From positions 677,001 to 741,000 of the forward strand of contig NZ_CP141595.1 of NCBI RefSeq assembly GCF_035590735.1: a stretch of DNA of 64,000 nt, written 5' to 3'. Source of the stretch: Rossellomorea aquimaris (GTDB lineage: Bacteria; Bacillota; Bacilli; Bacillales; Bacillaceae_B). Positions 24,680 to 34,968 of this stretch are shown piece by piece (position 1 is the first letter of the stretch; every line of letters starts with the position of its first letter). A program made the translations under genes and the position numbers. A model generated the notes under the pieces. It had not been told where the DNA came from. It did no database searches and saw only the letters and a list, made by a program, of their open reading frames with translations.

Positions 24680-25162
24680 ATGATTGGAATTGGACTCGCC
24701 ATCATGGCAGGAATCTTAATCAGTCTACAAAATGTATTCAATGCCCGTGTCAGTGAAAAAACCGGCCCATGGGCAACGACGAGCCTGGTACTCGGCCTCG
24801 GTCTCGTCTGTTCACTTCCGGTCTTTTATACAATGGAAGATAAGAGCCTGCTGGACTTCAGCGGGGTCAATCCCGTCTTTCTTTTCAGCGGGGTATTCGG
24901 AGTCGGCATCGTGTTCTTCCTGATGAGGGGAGTCACGTTGATCGGACCGGCCTATGCGATCTCGATCGCGCTTATTTCTCAAATCACCATTGCATTTGTC
25001 GTCAACACAGGTGGATGGTTCGGTTTTGAACCTTCTGCCCTTTCCTGGGAGAAGATTCTTGGGATTGGGTTGTTGATTGGCGGGGTGTTGGTGTATAAGT
25101 TGGAGAAGCGGACGAATGAGAAACAGGATGTTAATCGTGAAAGTGAGAGAGTGGGGGCTTGA
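24680..25162 (+). CDS. YdcZ-family (DUF606) membrane transporter subunit, second copy
   Basis: A 160-residue five-helix DUF606 protein paralogous to the gene at 23530 (QNVFNARVSEKTGPWATT against MQGIFNARMSDAIGGWHTT; LIGPAYAISIALISQITIAFV against MIGPASAIAILLVAQIGTAFL). It carries an extra polar C-terminal tail. The pair flanks a Crp/Fnr regulator and probably forms a heterodimeric transporter. AAGGAGGGC precedes ATG 24680; a terminator follows. Confidence 0.85.
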   Translation: MIGIGLAIMAGILISLQNVFNARVSEKTGPWATTSLVLGLGLVCSLPVFYTMEDKSLLDFSGVNPVFLFSGVFGVGIVFFLMRGVTLIGPAYAISIALISQITIAFVVNTGGWFGFEPSALSWEKILGIGLLIGGVLVYKLEKRTNEKQDVNRESERVGA

Positions 25163-25212
25163 TGGTTTCCCGCTTAGAGAAGGTCTCTATCCGGGCAGTT
25201 ATAAAAAAATAT

Positions 25213-25255
25213 GAAAAAACACGCCCATCCCAATTAGGAAAAGGCGTGTTTTTTC
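25213..25255. terminator. Bidirectional intrinsic terminator
   Basis: GAAAAAACACGCC pairs with GGCGTGTTTTTTC. A close relative of this stem (AACACGCCTC) also serves katG at 26479-26520. Confidence 0.85.
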
Positions 25256-25276
25256 ATCTCTCATGACCTGCCAAAA

Positions 25277-26107
25277 TCAATTCAGTTTCAATGATTTGAT
25301 CGCTTGTTTAAGAGTTGCCTCCACACTGATGCCTGAGAAGTCATTGCGGTATTGAAGGACTTTTTGGGCGAGATCAGGACGGAAACCGGTGAAGATGGTG
25401 GCAACTCCGACCAATTTCAGAGAATCTGTGATTTTCATTAAATGGAAGATGCTTTCTGAATCGATGCTGACGAGACCGGATAAGTCGATGATGATGTACT
25501 CCAACTCACCTTTGGCTGCTTCGAACAGGGTATGCTCGATGACCCGTGAGGTTCGTTCGGAATCTACCTCCCCAATGAGAGGGAGGACGGCGACTTCATC
25601 AAAGATCGGTACAAGGGGAACGGACAGCATATTCACCTGCACGTTTTTCTTTTCAAGGTCCAATACGTTCTCAAGCAGTGCAGCCATGGCCATAAATAAG
25701 TCCGGGTGTTCCTGCGTAAATTGAAATGGACGCAGGTCCATGCCGCAAAGGGTACCGTAATTCTCCCCATCCCTATAATAAATGGGGACTCCGATAAGCG
25801 ACCCGCCGCCAAGACTTTTCGTTACGTCCATATCCTTGGTTAAGGCTGATACATTCAAGTCTTCAATGATGAGTGGTTCACGACCACCCTTTACGATAAA
25901 TTGTCAGAATGAATCGCGGTATAAGGTCTCAAAACCAGTTGGCAGAACCACGTTATCACGATTATATGCCCGGACGATATTGACTTCTTTTTTGTCATTT
26001 TTAGCAAGAAAAAAGGTGTTCACATCTACAAACTTACTGATGAGTTCCAGTACATCATCAGCCGTTTCTTCAATCGGTTTGAATGCTTTCAACAATGTAT
26101 TTGCCAT
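25277..26107 (-). pseudogene. GAF-STAS (RsbR-paralogue-like) stress sensor gene interrupted by an in-frame TGA
   Basis: Read on the minus strand from 26107, residues 1-64 form the start of a GAF-like domain (MANTLLKAFKPIEETADDVLELISKF). A TGA at 25906-25904 then interrupts YRDSF*QFIVKGGREPLIIEDL in the same frame, and the remainder completes the GAF domain and a STAS domain with YIIIDLSGLVSIDS (the conserved Ser/Thr region of RsbR/RsbS proteins). No frameshift is needed: a single base change in one codon explains the break. Such proteins feed the stressosome that activates SigB. An internal start could still express the STAS half. Confidence 0.75.
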
Positions 26108-26119
26108 TTTTGTCACCAA

Positions 26120-26319
26120 CTTCCCGTGCTGATTTCATACAGCTATTGATATAGGTGGATAAATATACCTATACTGACAGTCTATCAGATTAGCTGTTAA
26201 TAATATGGGTTTTGGTTTGTTAAAAAACACTGCTTTTACGTTGCAACTTTGATAGTTTGACCCAATTAGTTTGAAAAAGAGATCTTTTGCAGTGTTATAA
26301 GGTCGCGTCCCATACATAA
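26120..26319. other. Intergenic stretch with no supported gene
   Basis: A 60-codon minus-strand frame (26135-26317) has no ribosome binding site. The stretch probably contains the promoter of the GAF-STAS gene. Confidence 0.4.
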
Positions 26320-26463
26320 AATGAGCCTCTATCAGGTATATGATCCGGTTTTCGTAACTTATGATCCAAGATATTAATATATGATCCGCTCGTCATTTTT
26401 ATGATCCAAAATAATTTTATATGATCCACTTTTTCAAAATTTGATCCTTTTGTCGAAAAATCT
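26320..26463 (+). repeat. Array B: TATGATCC units at 20-bp period with terminal TTTTGTCGAAAAATCT
   Basis: TATGATCC or a one-to-two-base variant starts at 26320, 26339, 26360, 26380, 26400, 26420 and 26440. The last unit runs into TTTTGTCGAAAAATCT (26448-26463), the same ending as array A (5366-5381 complement). The 12 bases between cores vary. The period excludes coding, and the spacers differ, but there is no room for CRISPR-length repeats. Confidence 0.8.
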
Positions 26464-26478
26464 TTAAACTCGTCCCAT

Positions 26479-26520
26479 CAAAAAAACACGCCTCATCCCT
26501 ACAGGGAAGAGGCGTGTTTA
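26479..26520 (-). terminator. katG terminator
   Basis: On the minus strand, AACACGCCTC and GAGGCGTGTT pair and are followed by TTTTTGAT. Confidence 0.85.
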
Positions 26521-26522
26521 AT

Positions 26523-28739
<2,217 letters not shown>

Positions 28740-28816
28740 TTACAGTTCTCCTTTCAGATATGGGACACCGGGTCGAATAAACCATTACCAATTGCTCGAG
28801 GTGAAGAGTTAGAGTA

Positions 28817-28831
28817 TTATGATAATTCTTA
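28817..28831 (-). promoter_or_regulatory. PerR box upstream of katG
   Basis: TTATGATAATTCTTA matches the PerR consensus at about 12 of 15 positions and lies just downstream of the -10 element TATACT. Confidence 0.7.
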
Positions 28832-28954
28832 CTTATAGTATAGTGGACGATGAGTCTGATTCAAAGTGAGAAGTGTTGAATCGAAGGATTTTTATGGAAA
28901 ATGCATCAAGTAGAAGGATCCTTATAGAATAAGAGGAAGTAGAGGGGGAATAAC

Positions 28955-29065
28955 ATGAATGAAACGGATTTCAGGGGAAAGGGAAATGCACCTGCTGACC
29001 GGAACCTGTCCCTGAATCCCGCTTCCATGATAGAATTTATATTGATAAAAATGAATGACGGTTAG
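28955..29065 (+). CDS. Possible 36-residue leader or small protein
   Basis: GAGGGGGAA precedes ATG 28955, and the 36-codon frame (ETDFRGKGNAPADRNLSLNP...) ends 11 bases before the response regulator start. It could be a leader peptide of the two-component operon. No similarity known. Confidence 0.3.
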   Translation: MNETDFRGKGNAPADRNLSLNPASMIEFILIKMNDG

Positions 29066-29076
29066 GGTGTATGTAT

Positions 29077-29763
29077 ATGAAAGTGTTGTTGGTAGAGGAT
29101 GATCGGACGATTGCCGCCGGGTTGGAATATTCGCTGCGTCAGGAGGAATATGAGACGATTCTTTGTTATGATGCTGAATCTGCAAAAGCGATGATTAATG
29201 GTCGGTTAGAGGAAATCGATTTATGTTTGTTTGATTTGTCGCTTCCTGATGGGAGCGGCTATGATTTGTGTGAGATGGTGAAGAAGAGGGACGATAAGCC
29301 GGTGATCTTTTTGACAGCGCTGGATGACGAAGTGAACGTCGTGATGGGGCTCGATATGGGTGCGGATGATTATATCACGAAGCCGTTCCGGGTCCGAGAG
29401 CTGCTATCCCGTATCCGGTCGGTGCTCCGGAGGTATCATAAACAACCGGCACAGGCAAACGTTTGGATGGATATTGAGGATATCCGGATTAACACGTTAG
29501 AGGGCAAAGTGTATAAGAATGGCGATGAGGTATTGTTGACCGCTTTGGAGTACCGGCTTCTCCTTATCTTTGCCAATCACGTCGGACAGGTGCTGACGAG
29601 GGCCCAGCTCCTTGATCGGATCTGGGATGTGGCTGGTGATTTTGTCAATGACAACACGTTGACCGTTTATATTAAGAGGCTGCGGGAAAAGCTGGAGGAC
29701 CAGCCACAGCGGCCAAAGATCATCAAGACCGTCCGCGGTATGGGATATAAGGCGGGGGATTGA
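29077..29763 (+). CDS. OmpR/PhoB-family response regulator
   Basis: A 228-residue two-domain regulator. Receiver: acidic pair VEDD at residues 8-10, phospho-acceptor Asp in CLFDLSLPDG (about 52), Thr in FLTALDD and Lys in YITKPFR. C-terminal winged helix: LLTALEYRLLLIFANHVGQVLTRAQLLDRIWD and TVYIKRLREKLE. ATG 29077 is preferred to 29071 because TTAGGGTG is 8 bases away. It is followed after one base by its kinase and then by the ABC transporter it probably controls through the repeats at 30793-30834. Confidence 0.93.
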   Translation: MKVLLVEDDRTIAAGLEYSLRQEEYETILCYDAESAKAMINGRLEEIDLCLFDLSLPDGSGYDLCEMVKKRDDKPVIFLTALDDEVNVVMGLDMGADDYITKPFRVRELLSRIRSVLRRYHKQPAQANVWMDIEDIRINTLEGKVYKNGDEVLLTALEYRLLLIFANHVGQVLTRAQLLDRIWDVAGDFVNDNTLTVYIKRLREKLEDQPQRPKIIKTVRGMGYKAGD

Positions 29764-29764
29764 T

Positions 29765-30760
29765 ATGTGGCGGAATCGGGAAGTTCAATGGTTTTTTATC
29801 ATACTTTTATCCATCAGTCTTGCGACATTCGTATTGGCAGGCTTTCTATTTTCGATTCGGGTTGCATTGTTTGTGCTGGTCACATCCGGATTGCTCGCGG
29901 GATGCAGCTTTATCTTTACAAGGTGGCGGTACCGGGAAATTGAAAAGCTTTCGGGTTACTTGAGAAAAATCAGCAGCGGGGATGACAGCCTCGATGTCCG
30001 GGATAATCAAGAAGGTGAGCTCAGCATATTAAAGAATGACATCTATAAGGTGACCTTGATGCTGTCTGAGCATCGTTCATTTTTAGAGAAGGACAAACTC
30101 ACTTTGACCAACGCCCTTTCTGACATCTCCCATCAGTTGAAGACACCTTTGACTTCGATGATGATGATGGCCGATCTATTAAGTGACAGCACATTGGAGG
30201 AATCCAAGCGTGCCGAATTCACTCAACATATCCGGGTGCAATTGGAGAGGATCGAGTGGCTTGTTTCTTCGCTTTTGAAATTATCCAAGATCGATGCGGG
30301 AACCATTTCGTTTAAGAAAGACAATGTGGTCGTCCGGGATCTGATTCAGAGTGCGGTGCAGCCTGTCTTGATTCCAATGGATATTAAAGAGCAGACATTG
30401 AACGTGAGCGGGGACGAATCGGTCACGTTCATCGGTGATCTTCGCTGGACGACCGAGGCCCTCATCAATATTCTGAAAAATGCTGTGGAGCACACGGGAG
30501 AAGGAGGGGTGATCTCCATTTCATTTTCGGAGAATCCGCTCTACACCGAAATTACCATTGCGGATAATGGAGACGGGATTCCAAAAGAAGATCTTCCATA
30601 CATATTCAGGCGTTTTTACAAAGGCAAGAATGCAAGCGACGACAGTGTTGGAATCGGTCTGGCGATGGCTTACAGCATCATCACCGGTCAGCGGGGGGAT
30701 CTTGAGGTCCGAAGTGAAAAAGGAAATGGAACCGTGTTTTCGATTAAATTTTATAAATAG
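29765..30760 (+). CDS. Sensor histidine kinase, two transmembrane segments
   Basis: A 331-residue kinase with two N-terminal membrane segments separated by only a few residues (about 10-30 and 33-52), so it lacks an extracytoplasmic sensor domain. A HAMP-like region follows, then the H box SDISHQLKTPLTS (phospho-His about 123), the N box NILKNAVEHT and ATP-binding DNGDGIPKED and GIGLAMA. Such 'intramembrane' kinases often sense through a partner ABC transporter, as BceS does; the ABC pair downstream fits that role (inference). Confidence 0.92.
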   Translation: MWRNREVQWFFIILLSISLATFVLAGFLFSIRVALFVLVTSGLLAGCSFIFTRWRYREIEKLSGYLRKISSGDDSLDVRDNQEGELSILKNDIYKVTLMLSEHRSFLEKDKLTLTNALSDISHQLKTPLTSMMMMADLLSDSTLEESKRAEFTQHIRVQLERIEWLVSSLLKLSKIDAGTISFKKDNVVVRDLIQSAVQPVLIPMDIKEQTLNVSGDESVTFIGDLRWTTEALINILKNAVEHTGEGGVISISFSENPLYTEITIADNGDGIPKEDLPYIFRRFYKGKNASDDSVGIGLAMAYSIITGQRGDLEVRSEKGNGTVFSIKFYK

Positions 30761-30792
30761 GATGGTATTTATTCTTGCTCCCCGTACCCCCT

Positions 30793-30834
30793 AAAGTGAA
30801 TAAATTGTCACTTTCATAGTCACTTTAAAGTCAT
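30793..30834 (+). promoter_or_regulatory. Direct repeats and inverted repeat upstream of ABC operon (response regulator site)
   Basis: GTCACTTT occurs at 30807-30814 and 30819-30826, with a partial third copy GTCATAT at 30830. AAAGTGA (30793-30799) forms an inverted repeat with TCACTTT (30808-30814). The cluster overlaps the -35 region of a promoter with TATACT near 30845-30850, typical of OmpR-family activation. Confidence 0.65.
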
Positions 30835-30881
30835 ATTGGACAGATATACTGGGGTCTACATCAACATTATGGAGGTACCAA

Positions 30882-31565
30882 ATGAATATTTTACAAATTG
30901 AAAATCTGTCTAAGATATATGGCAAAGGGGAAACGGCGGTCAAGGCACTTGATGATGTCTCATTCTCTGTAAGAAAAGGGGAATTCGTCGCGATCATTGG
31001 TCCTTCGGGATCGGGGAAATCCACCTTGCTTCACCTGCTTGGGGGCGTCGACCGTCCGACAAGAGGGAAAGTGCTGATCGATCAAACCGATATTTATCAA
31101 TTGGATGAAACCCAGCTGGCCGTTTTCAGAAGAAGGCAAATCGGGTTGATCTATCAGTTCTACAATCTGATCCCGATTTTGACGGTGGAAGAGAACATCA
31201 CCCTCCCCATGTTATTGGATCAGCATAAAGTGGATCAAAAGCAGATGACGGATCTAGTATCGACATTGGGCCTTCATGAAAGGCTGAACCATTTGCCGAA
31301 TCAATTATCCGGCGGACAACAGCAGCGTGTATCGATCGGGAGAGCGCTGATCAGTAATCCCGCCATCATTCTCGCGGACGAGCCGACAGGAAATCTCGAC
31401 AGCAAGAACTCTACGGAAATCATCGAGCTGTTAAAAATGTTCAACAAAACCTATAACCAGACATTGATCATCATCACCCATGATGAGCGGATTGCACTGC
31501 AGGCAGATCGTGTGATCGAGATCGCAGATGGAAAGGTCGCTAAGGATGAGGTGATCCGTCCGTGA
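30882..31565 (+). CDS. ABC transporter ATP-binding protein (MacB/LolD type)
   Basis: A 227-residue ATPase: Walker A GPSGSGKST (about residue 44), Q loop, signature LSGGQQQRVSIGRAL, Walker B IILADEPTGNLDS and switch His in ITHDER. GGAGG lies before ATG 30882. Its end overlaps the permease start by four bases (GTGA). This class powers FtsX-like permeases used in peptide-antibiotic resistance, lipoprotein handling or signalling. Confidence 0.93.
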   Translation: MNILQIENLSKIYGKGETAVKALDDVSFSVRKGEFVAIIGPSGSGKSTLLHLLGGVDRPTRGKVLIDQTDIYQLDETQLAVFRRRQIGLIYQFYNLIPILTVEENITLPMLLDQHKVDQKQMTDLVSTLGLHERLNHLPNQLSGGQQQRVSIGRALISNPAIILADEPTGNLDSKNSTEIIELLKMFNKTYNQTLIIITHDERIALQADRVIEIADGKVAKDEVIRP

Positions 31566-34144
31566 ATATCATCAACAAACTTACGTTACGGCATCTGAAA
31601 GAAAACAAAAGAAGAACCCTTGTAACCATCACAGGGGTCATCATCTCGGTGTCGATGATCATGGCAGTTGCGACACTCGGTGTTTCATTCCTGGACATTA
31701 TGAAAAGACAATCGATAGCCGACAATGGCGAGTGGCATGTCCAATATCAAAACGTCAGCCCCGAGCAAATCGAAGCCATAGCGAATGACGAGGATACGGG
31801 AAGCTTGCTCCTATCCAATGAATTGGGGTATGCAAAGCTTGATGGGGCCAAAGTGGAAGATAAGCCCTACTTATTTATAAAAGAATATAATGAAGAAGGC
31901 TTTAAGCAGTTTCCGATCGAGTTGAGTAAAGGCCGCCTCCCTTCCGATGAACAGGAAGTGGTCATTTCCGAGCAGATCGCGAATGATGCCGGAGTTCAGT
32001 ATAAGATCGGGGACCAGATCAAACTTTCTATCGGGAGCCGGATGATAGAGGGGGAAAGCGAGCAATTGGGACAGAATGACTCGCTCCAAAGAGATGGAGA
32101 AGGTATTAAGGAAAGGCTTGAAGTGAACTCCATGGAGACCTTCAAGGTTACGGGCATCATAGAAACCCCATCATGGGAACCGGCATGGTCTCCGGGTTAT
32201 ACGGTGCTCGGCTACATCAATAAGAGTTCCTTGAAAAAGTCGGATATGGTGGATGCGATTGTGGTGTTGGACAAAGTGAACTCCTCCGTATTTGGGCATG
32301 CCGAGAAACTGGCAAAAGAGAATGGAATTGAGAAGGTGGCTTTCAATGATGAATTACTGCGCTACTATGGTGTGACGGACAATGACAATCTCCGCTTCAC
32401 CCTGTTTTCCTTGCTTGGGATCATCATGGCTGTCATCATCATCGGTTCGGTATCGCTTATTTATAATGCATTTGCCATCAGTGTATCAGAACGAGCCAGG
32501 CACTTAGGGATGCTTTCGAGTGTTGGTGCGACGAAGAAACAGAAGAGAAATTCCGTCTTTTTCGAAGGAATGGTCATTGGAGTCATCAGCATTCCCCTTG
32601 GTCTATTGGCAGGGGCATTGGGAATCGGAGCTACCTTTTGGTTTATCAATACCTATATTGACGGGGCATTGGGCATTTCTGAGAGGCTTCAGGTCGTCGT
32701 CACACCGTCAACGATCTTGGTTTCATGCCTGATTTCAAGTGTGACGATCTTCATCTCCACGTATCTGCCTGCACGAAAAGCATCAAGGATTTCAGCGATC
32801 GATGCGATCAGGCAGACGCAGGATATCAAATTGACCGGTAAGGCGGTCAAAACGTCCAAGCTCGTCCGGAAGCTGTTCGGGCTGGAAGCGGAAATCGGAT
32901 TAAAGAATCTGAAACGGAATAAACGACGTTACCATGCGACGATTTTTTCTCTGGTGATCAGTATCGTTCTCTTCTTATCGGTGTCATTCTTTACAGATAA
33001 CCTGAAGAAATCCGCAGTCATGTCCCAGGAGGGCACGAATTTCGATATTTCCGTATCGGCCAATACCGGGGATACAGAGCAATTGGAAGACTTGGTTCAA
33101 CTGGAAAATATCACAGCATACAGCGTTCAAAAAAGTCTGAACCCGACTGTATTTATTGACAAAGACAAATTTCCCCAGGAATTGAAGGACATGATCAAAC
33201 GGGATAACATTCCCCTTGATGATGGACGTTATCAATACTATGTGAACTTACATGGATTGGATGAACAGAGCTTTAGAGACTATGCCAAAAAAGCTGGAGC
33301 AGAACTCGAGATGTTCAATGATCCCGAGAAGCCAACAGCCATCGTAATTGATCAGATTTCCTATCACGATCCGACGACGACCAAGTTTATCGAGGCCAAA
33401 TCGATCGTAACCGAACCGGGAGACGTCCTCGATTTGATCTTCACGAACTATGATACAGAGAAATCGAAACCTTTGGGATCGTTTACGATCGGGGCCATGA
33501 CAGACCAAGTGCCGATGGGGGTCCGTACCGCAATGATGGGCGGATTGGATGTCATCGTACCGATGAAAACGATGGATGCCTTGATGGATGACGAGATGAA
33601 AAAGGAAGTCCGCAGCCAGTTATATATGAACAGTACCGACCCGATGGAAACCCAGAAAGCCCTTGAAGAAGTGGTGCCGTCGAATCTGTATATATATAAT
33701 GTCTATCAGGACAGGCAGCAGGAAGAACAGCTCATCCTGTTCCTGTCAGTCTTCACATATGGTTTCATCGCACTGATTTCATTGATATCCATCGCGAACA
33801 TCTTCAATACGATTTCAACGAGCATTTCCTTGAGAAAAAGGGAATTCGCCATGCTTAAATCCGTTGGGATGACCCCAAAAGGATTTAATAAAATGATCAA
33901 CTATGAAAGCATTTTTTACGGCGTCAAGGCATTGCTATACGGGCTGCCGATCAGTATCGGTGTCATGTATCTGATTCACCGGTCTGTCGGAGAGACCTTC
34001 GATTACGGGTTCGTACTGCCGTGGATCGATATCCTATCTGTCATCGCGGCGATATTCATCATCGTAAGCTCAGCTATGCTTTATTCAATCGGTAAGGTCA
34101 AGAAGCAGAATATCATTGAAGGATTAAAGCAGGAGAATATATAG
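31562..34144 (+). CDS. FtsX-like ABC permease with two MacB-type halves
   Basis: An 860-residue permease made of two tandem MacB-PCD/FtsX halves. Each has an N-terminal helix (TLVTITGVIISVSMIMAVATLG at about 20-40; HATIFSLVISIVLFLSVSFF at about 462), a large extracytoplasmic domain of about 230 residues, and three C-terminal helices (about 280-410 and 720-850), giving eight membrane segments. It starts at GTG 31562 inside the ATPase stop. It lacks the ten-helix layout of BceB, so it is a different subgroup; a resistance or sensing role together with the adjacent kinase is inference. Confidence 0.9.
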   Translation: MNIINKLTLRHLKENKRRTLVTITGVIISVSMIMAVATLGVSFLDIMKRQSIADNGEWHVQYQNVSPEQIEAIANDEDTGSLLLSNELGYAKLDGAKVEDKPYLFIKEYNEEGFKQFPIELSKGRLPSDEQEVVISEQIANDAGVQYKIGDQIKLSIGSRMIEGESEQLGQNDSLQRDGEGIKERLEVNSMETFKVTGIIETPSWEPAWSPGYTVLGYINKSSLKKSDMVDAIVVLDKVNSSVFGHAEKLAKENGIEKVAFNDELLRYYGVTDNDNLRFTLFSLLGIIMAVIIIGSVSLIYNAFAISVSERARHLGMLSSVGATKKQKRNSVFFEGMVIGVISIPLGLLAGALGIGATFWFINTYIDGALGISERLQVVVTPSTILVSCLISSVTIFISTYLPARKASRISAIDAIRQTQDIKLTGKAVKTSKLVRKLFGLEAEIGLKNLKRNKRRYHATIFSLVISIVLFLSVSFFTDNLKKSAVMSQEGTNFDISVSANTGDTEQLEDLVQLENITAYSVQKSLNPTVFIDKDKFPQELKDMIKRDNIPLDDGRYQYYVNLHGLDEQSFRDYAKKAGAELEMFNDPEKPTAIVIDQISYHDPTTTKFIEAKSIVTEPGDVLDLIFTNYDTEKSKPLGSFTIGAMTDQVPMGVRTAMMGGLDVIVPMKTMDALMDDEMKKEVRSQLYMNSTDPMETQKALEEVVPSNLYIYNVYQDRQQEEQLILFLSVFTYGFIALISLISIANIFNTISTSISLRKREFAMLKSVGMTPKGFNKMINYESIFYGVKALLYGLPISIGVMYLIHRSVGETFDYGFVLPWIDILSVIAAIFIIVSSAMLYSIGKVKKQNIIEGLKQENI

Positions 34145-34148
34145 AAGA

Positions 34149-34184
34149 AAGGAGATGGGCTTTTAGAGGCTCATCTCCTTTTGT
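34149..34184 (+). terminator. Intrinsic terminator of the ABC operon
   Basis: AAGGAGATGGGC pairs with GCTCATCTCCTT, followed by TTTTG. Confidence 0.85.
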
Positions 34185-34294
34185 GGTGGAAAGAAGGAAG
34201 GACGGTAACATTCTTGAAACTCAAATAAAAGAAGGAATTAAGACAAACTTGTCAAATCTATTCAAAAGCACGATATATTAGGAGGTCATCCCAT

Positions 34295-34765
34295 TTGAGT
34301 ATCCCTTTCGAAGTAAAACGAAACTTTCAGGTTTCAAAAGAAGTAGCATATAGGAGTCTATTAGACCTTGATGCTGCCAAAGACTGGATGCAAGGGTTGG
34401 TGGAAATAGAGCGTATAGATGAAGGGCCCCTCCGTGAAGGCAGTCAGTGGAGGGAAACGAGAAAGATGTTCGGCAAAGAGGCTTCGGAATATTTTGTGGT
34501 AGTGGAGCTTAAAGAGCCTGATAAGATTGTGCTGCAATGCGACGGTACGAAGGGGACGACAGGCAAAGGAGAGTTTATCTTTACCTATTTACTGACTTCA
34601 TCAGGTGCTCAAACAGAAGTGACATTACTTGGTGAAATCAGGGGGCTGACCGGCCTTTCGAAATGGTTCGGCAAATTAATGGCAGGCGTCTTGAAGAAGG
34701 CTTGCGCCAAGGATTTGGATTCCTTGCGAGATTATTTGGAAAAAAATAAAGTGGCAAGCTCCTGA
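34295..34765 (+). CDS. SRPBCC-family (polyketide cyclase/START-like) protein
   Basis: A 156-residue cytoplasmic protein with the SRPBCC helix-grip fold pattern: N-terminal beta strand with VSKEVAYRSLLDLDAAKDWM, central strands (EGSQWRETRKMFG, KIVLQCDGTKG) and a long C-terminal helix (KKACAKDLDSLRDYLEKN). Such proteins bind small hydrophobic ligands; the ligand is unknown. The start is TTG 34295, 7 bases after AGGAGGTC. A promoter for the next gene overlaps its stop codon. Confidence 0.8.
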   Translation: MSIPFEVKRNFQVSKEVAYRSLLDLDAAKDWMQGLVEIERIDEGPLREGSQWRETRKMFGKEASEYFVVVELKEPDKIVLQCDGTKGTTGKGEFIFTYLLTSSGAQTEVTLLGEIRGLTGLSKWFGKLMAGVLKKACAKDLDSLRDYLEKNKVASS

Positions 34766-34790
34766 CAGTGGCAATCGGAAATGGTATAAT
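34762..34790 (+). promoter_or_regulatory. SigA-type promoter overlapping the SRPBCC stop
   Basis: CTGACA (34762-34767), a 17-nt spacer and a perfect TATAAT (34785-34790). Transcription would start near 34797, giving a leader of about 170 nt before the DMT gene. Confidence 0.7.
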
Positions 34791-34796
34791 CTTTTA

Positions 34797-34968
34797 GTAG
34801 GAAAGTTAGCGTTAAAAGCAGTCTTTTAGTAGTTTTGATCTCGTACATTTTATTATAATGATAAAACCTTTTCAGGAAGTGGATTTTTATAGAGTCAGCT
34901 CTATTTTCGCCACACAATGTCGATTGACAATTGTGTGGTTTTTTTATGTGTAAAAAGGGGGAGAAAAA
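34797..34968 (+). promoter_or_regulatory. Structured leader with attenuator before the DMT transporter
   Basis: Three perfect hairpins in order: TAAAAG/CTTTTA (34813-34828), ATAGAG/CTCTAT (34889-34904), and a terminator CCACACAA/TTGTGTGG (34910-34938) with seven T residues. The terminator lies only 22 nt before the start codon, so readthrough is needed for expression. Candidate riboswitch or protein-controlled attenuator; not assigned to a known class. The terminator could instead simply end the upstream gene. Confidence 0.55.

Noticed and set aside
26135..26317. 60-codon minus-strand ORF before array B
   Set aside because: No ribosome binding site and no recognisable protein pattern.
26320..26463. 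CRISPR array interpretation of the TATGATCC repeats
   Set aside because: The unit is only about 20 bp with an 8-bp core, there is no 25-37-bp repeat separated by unique spacers of similar size, and no cas genes are present.
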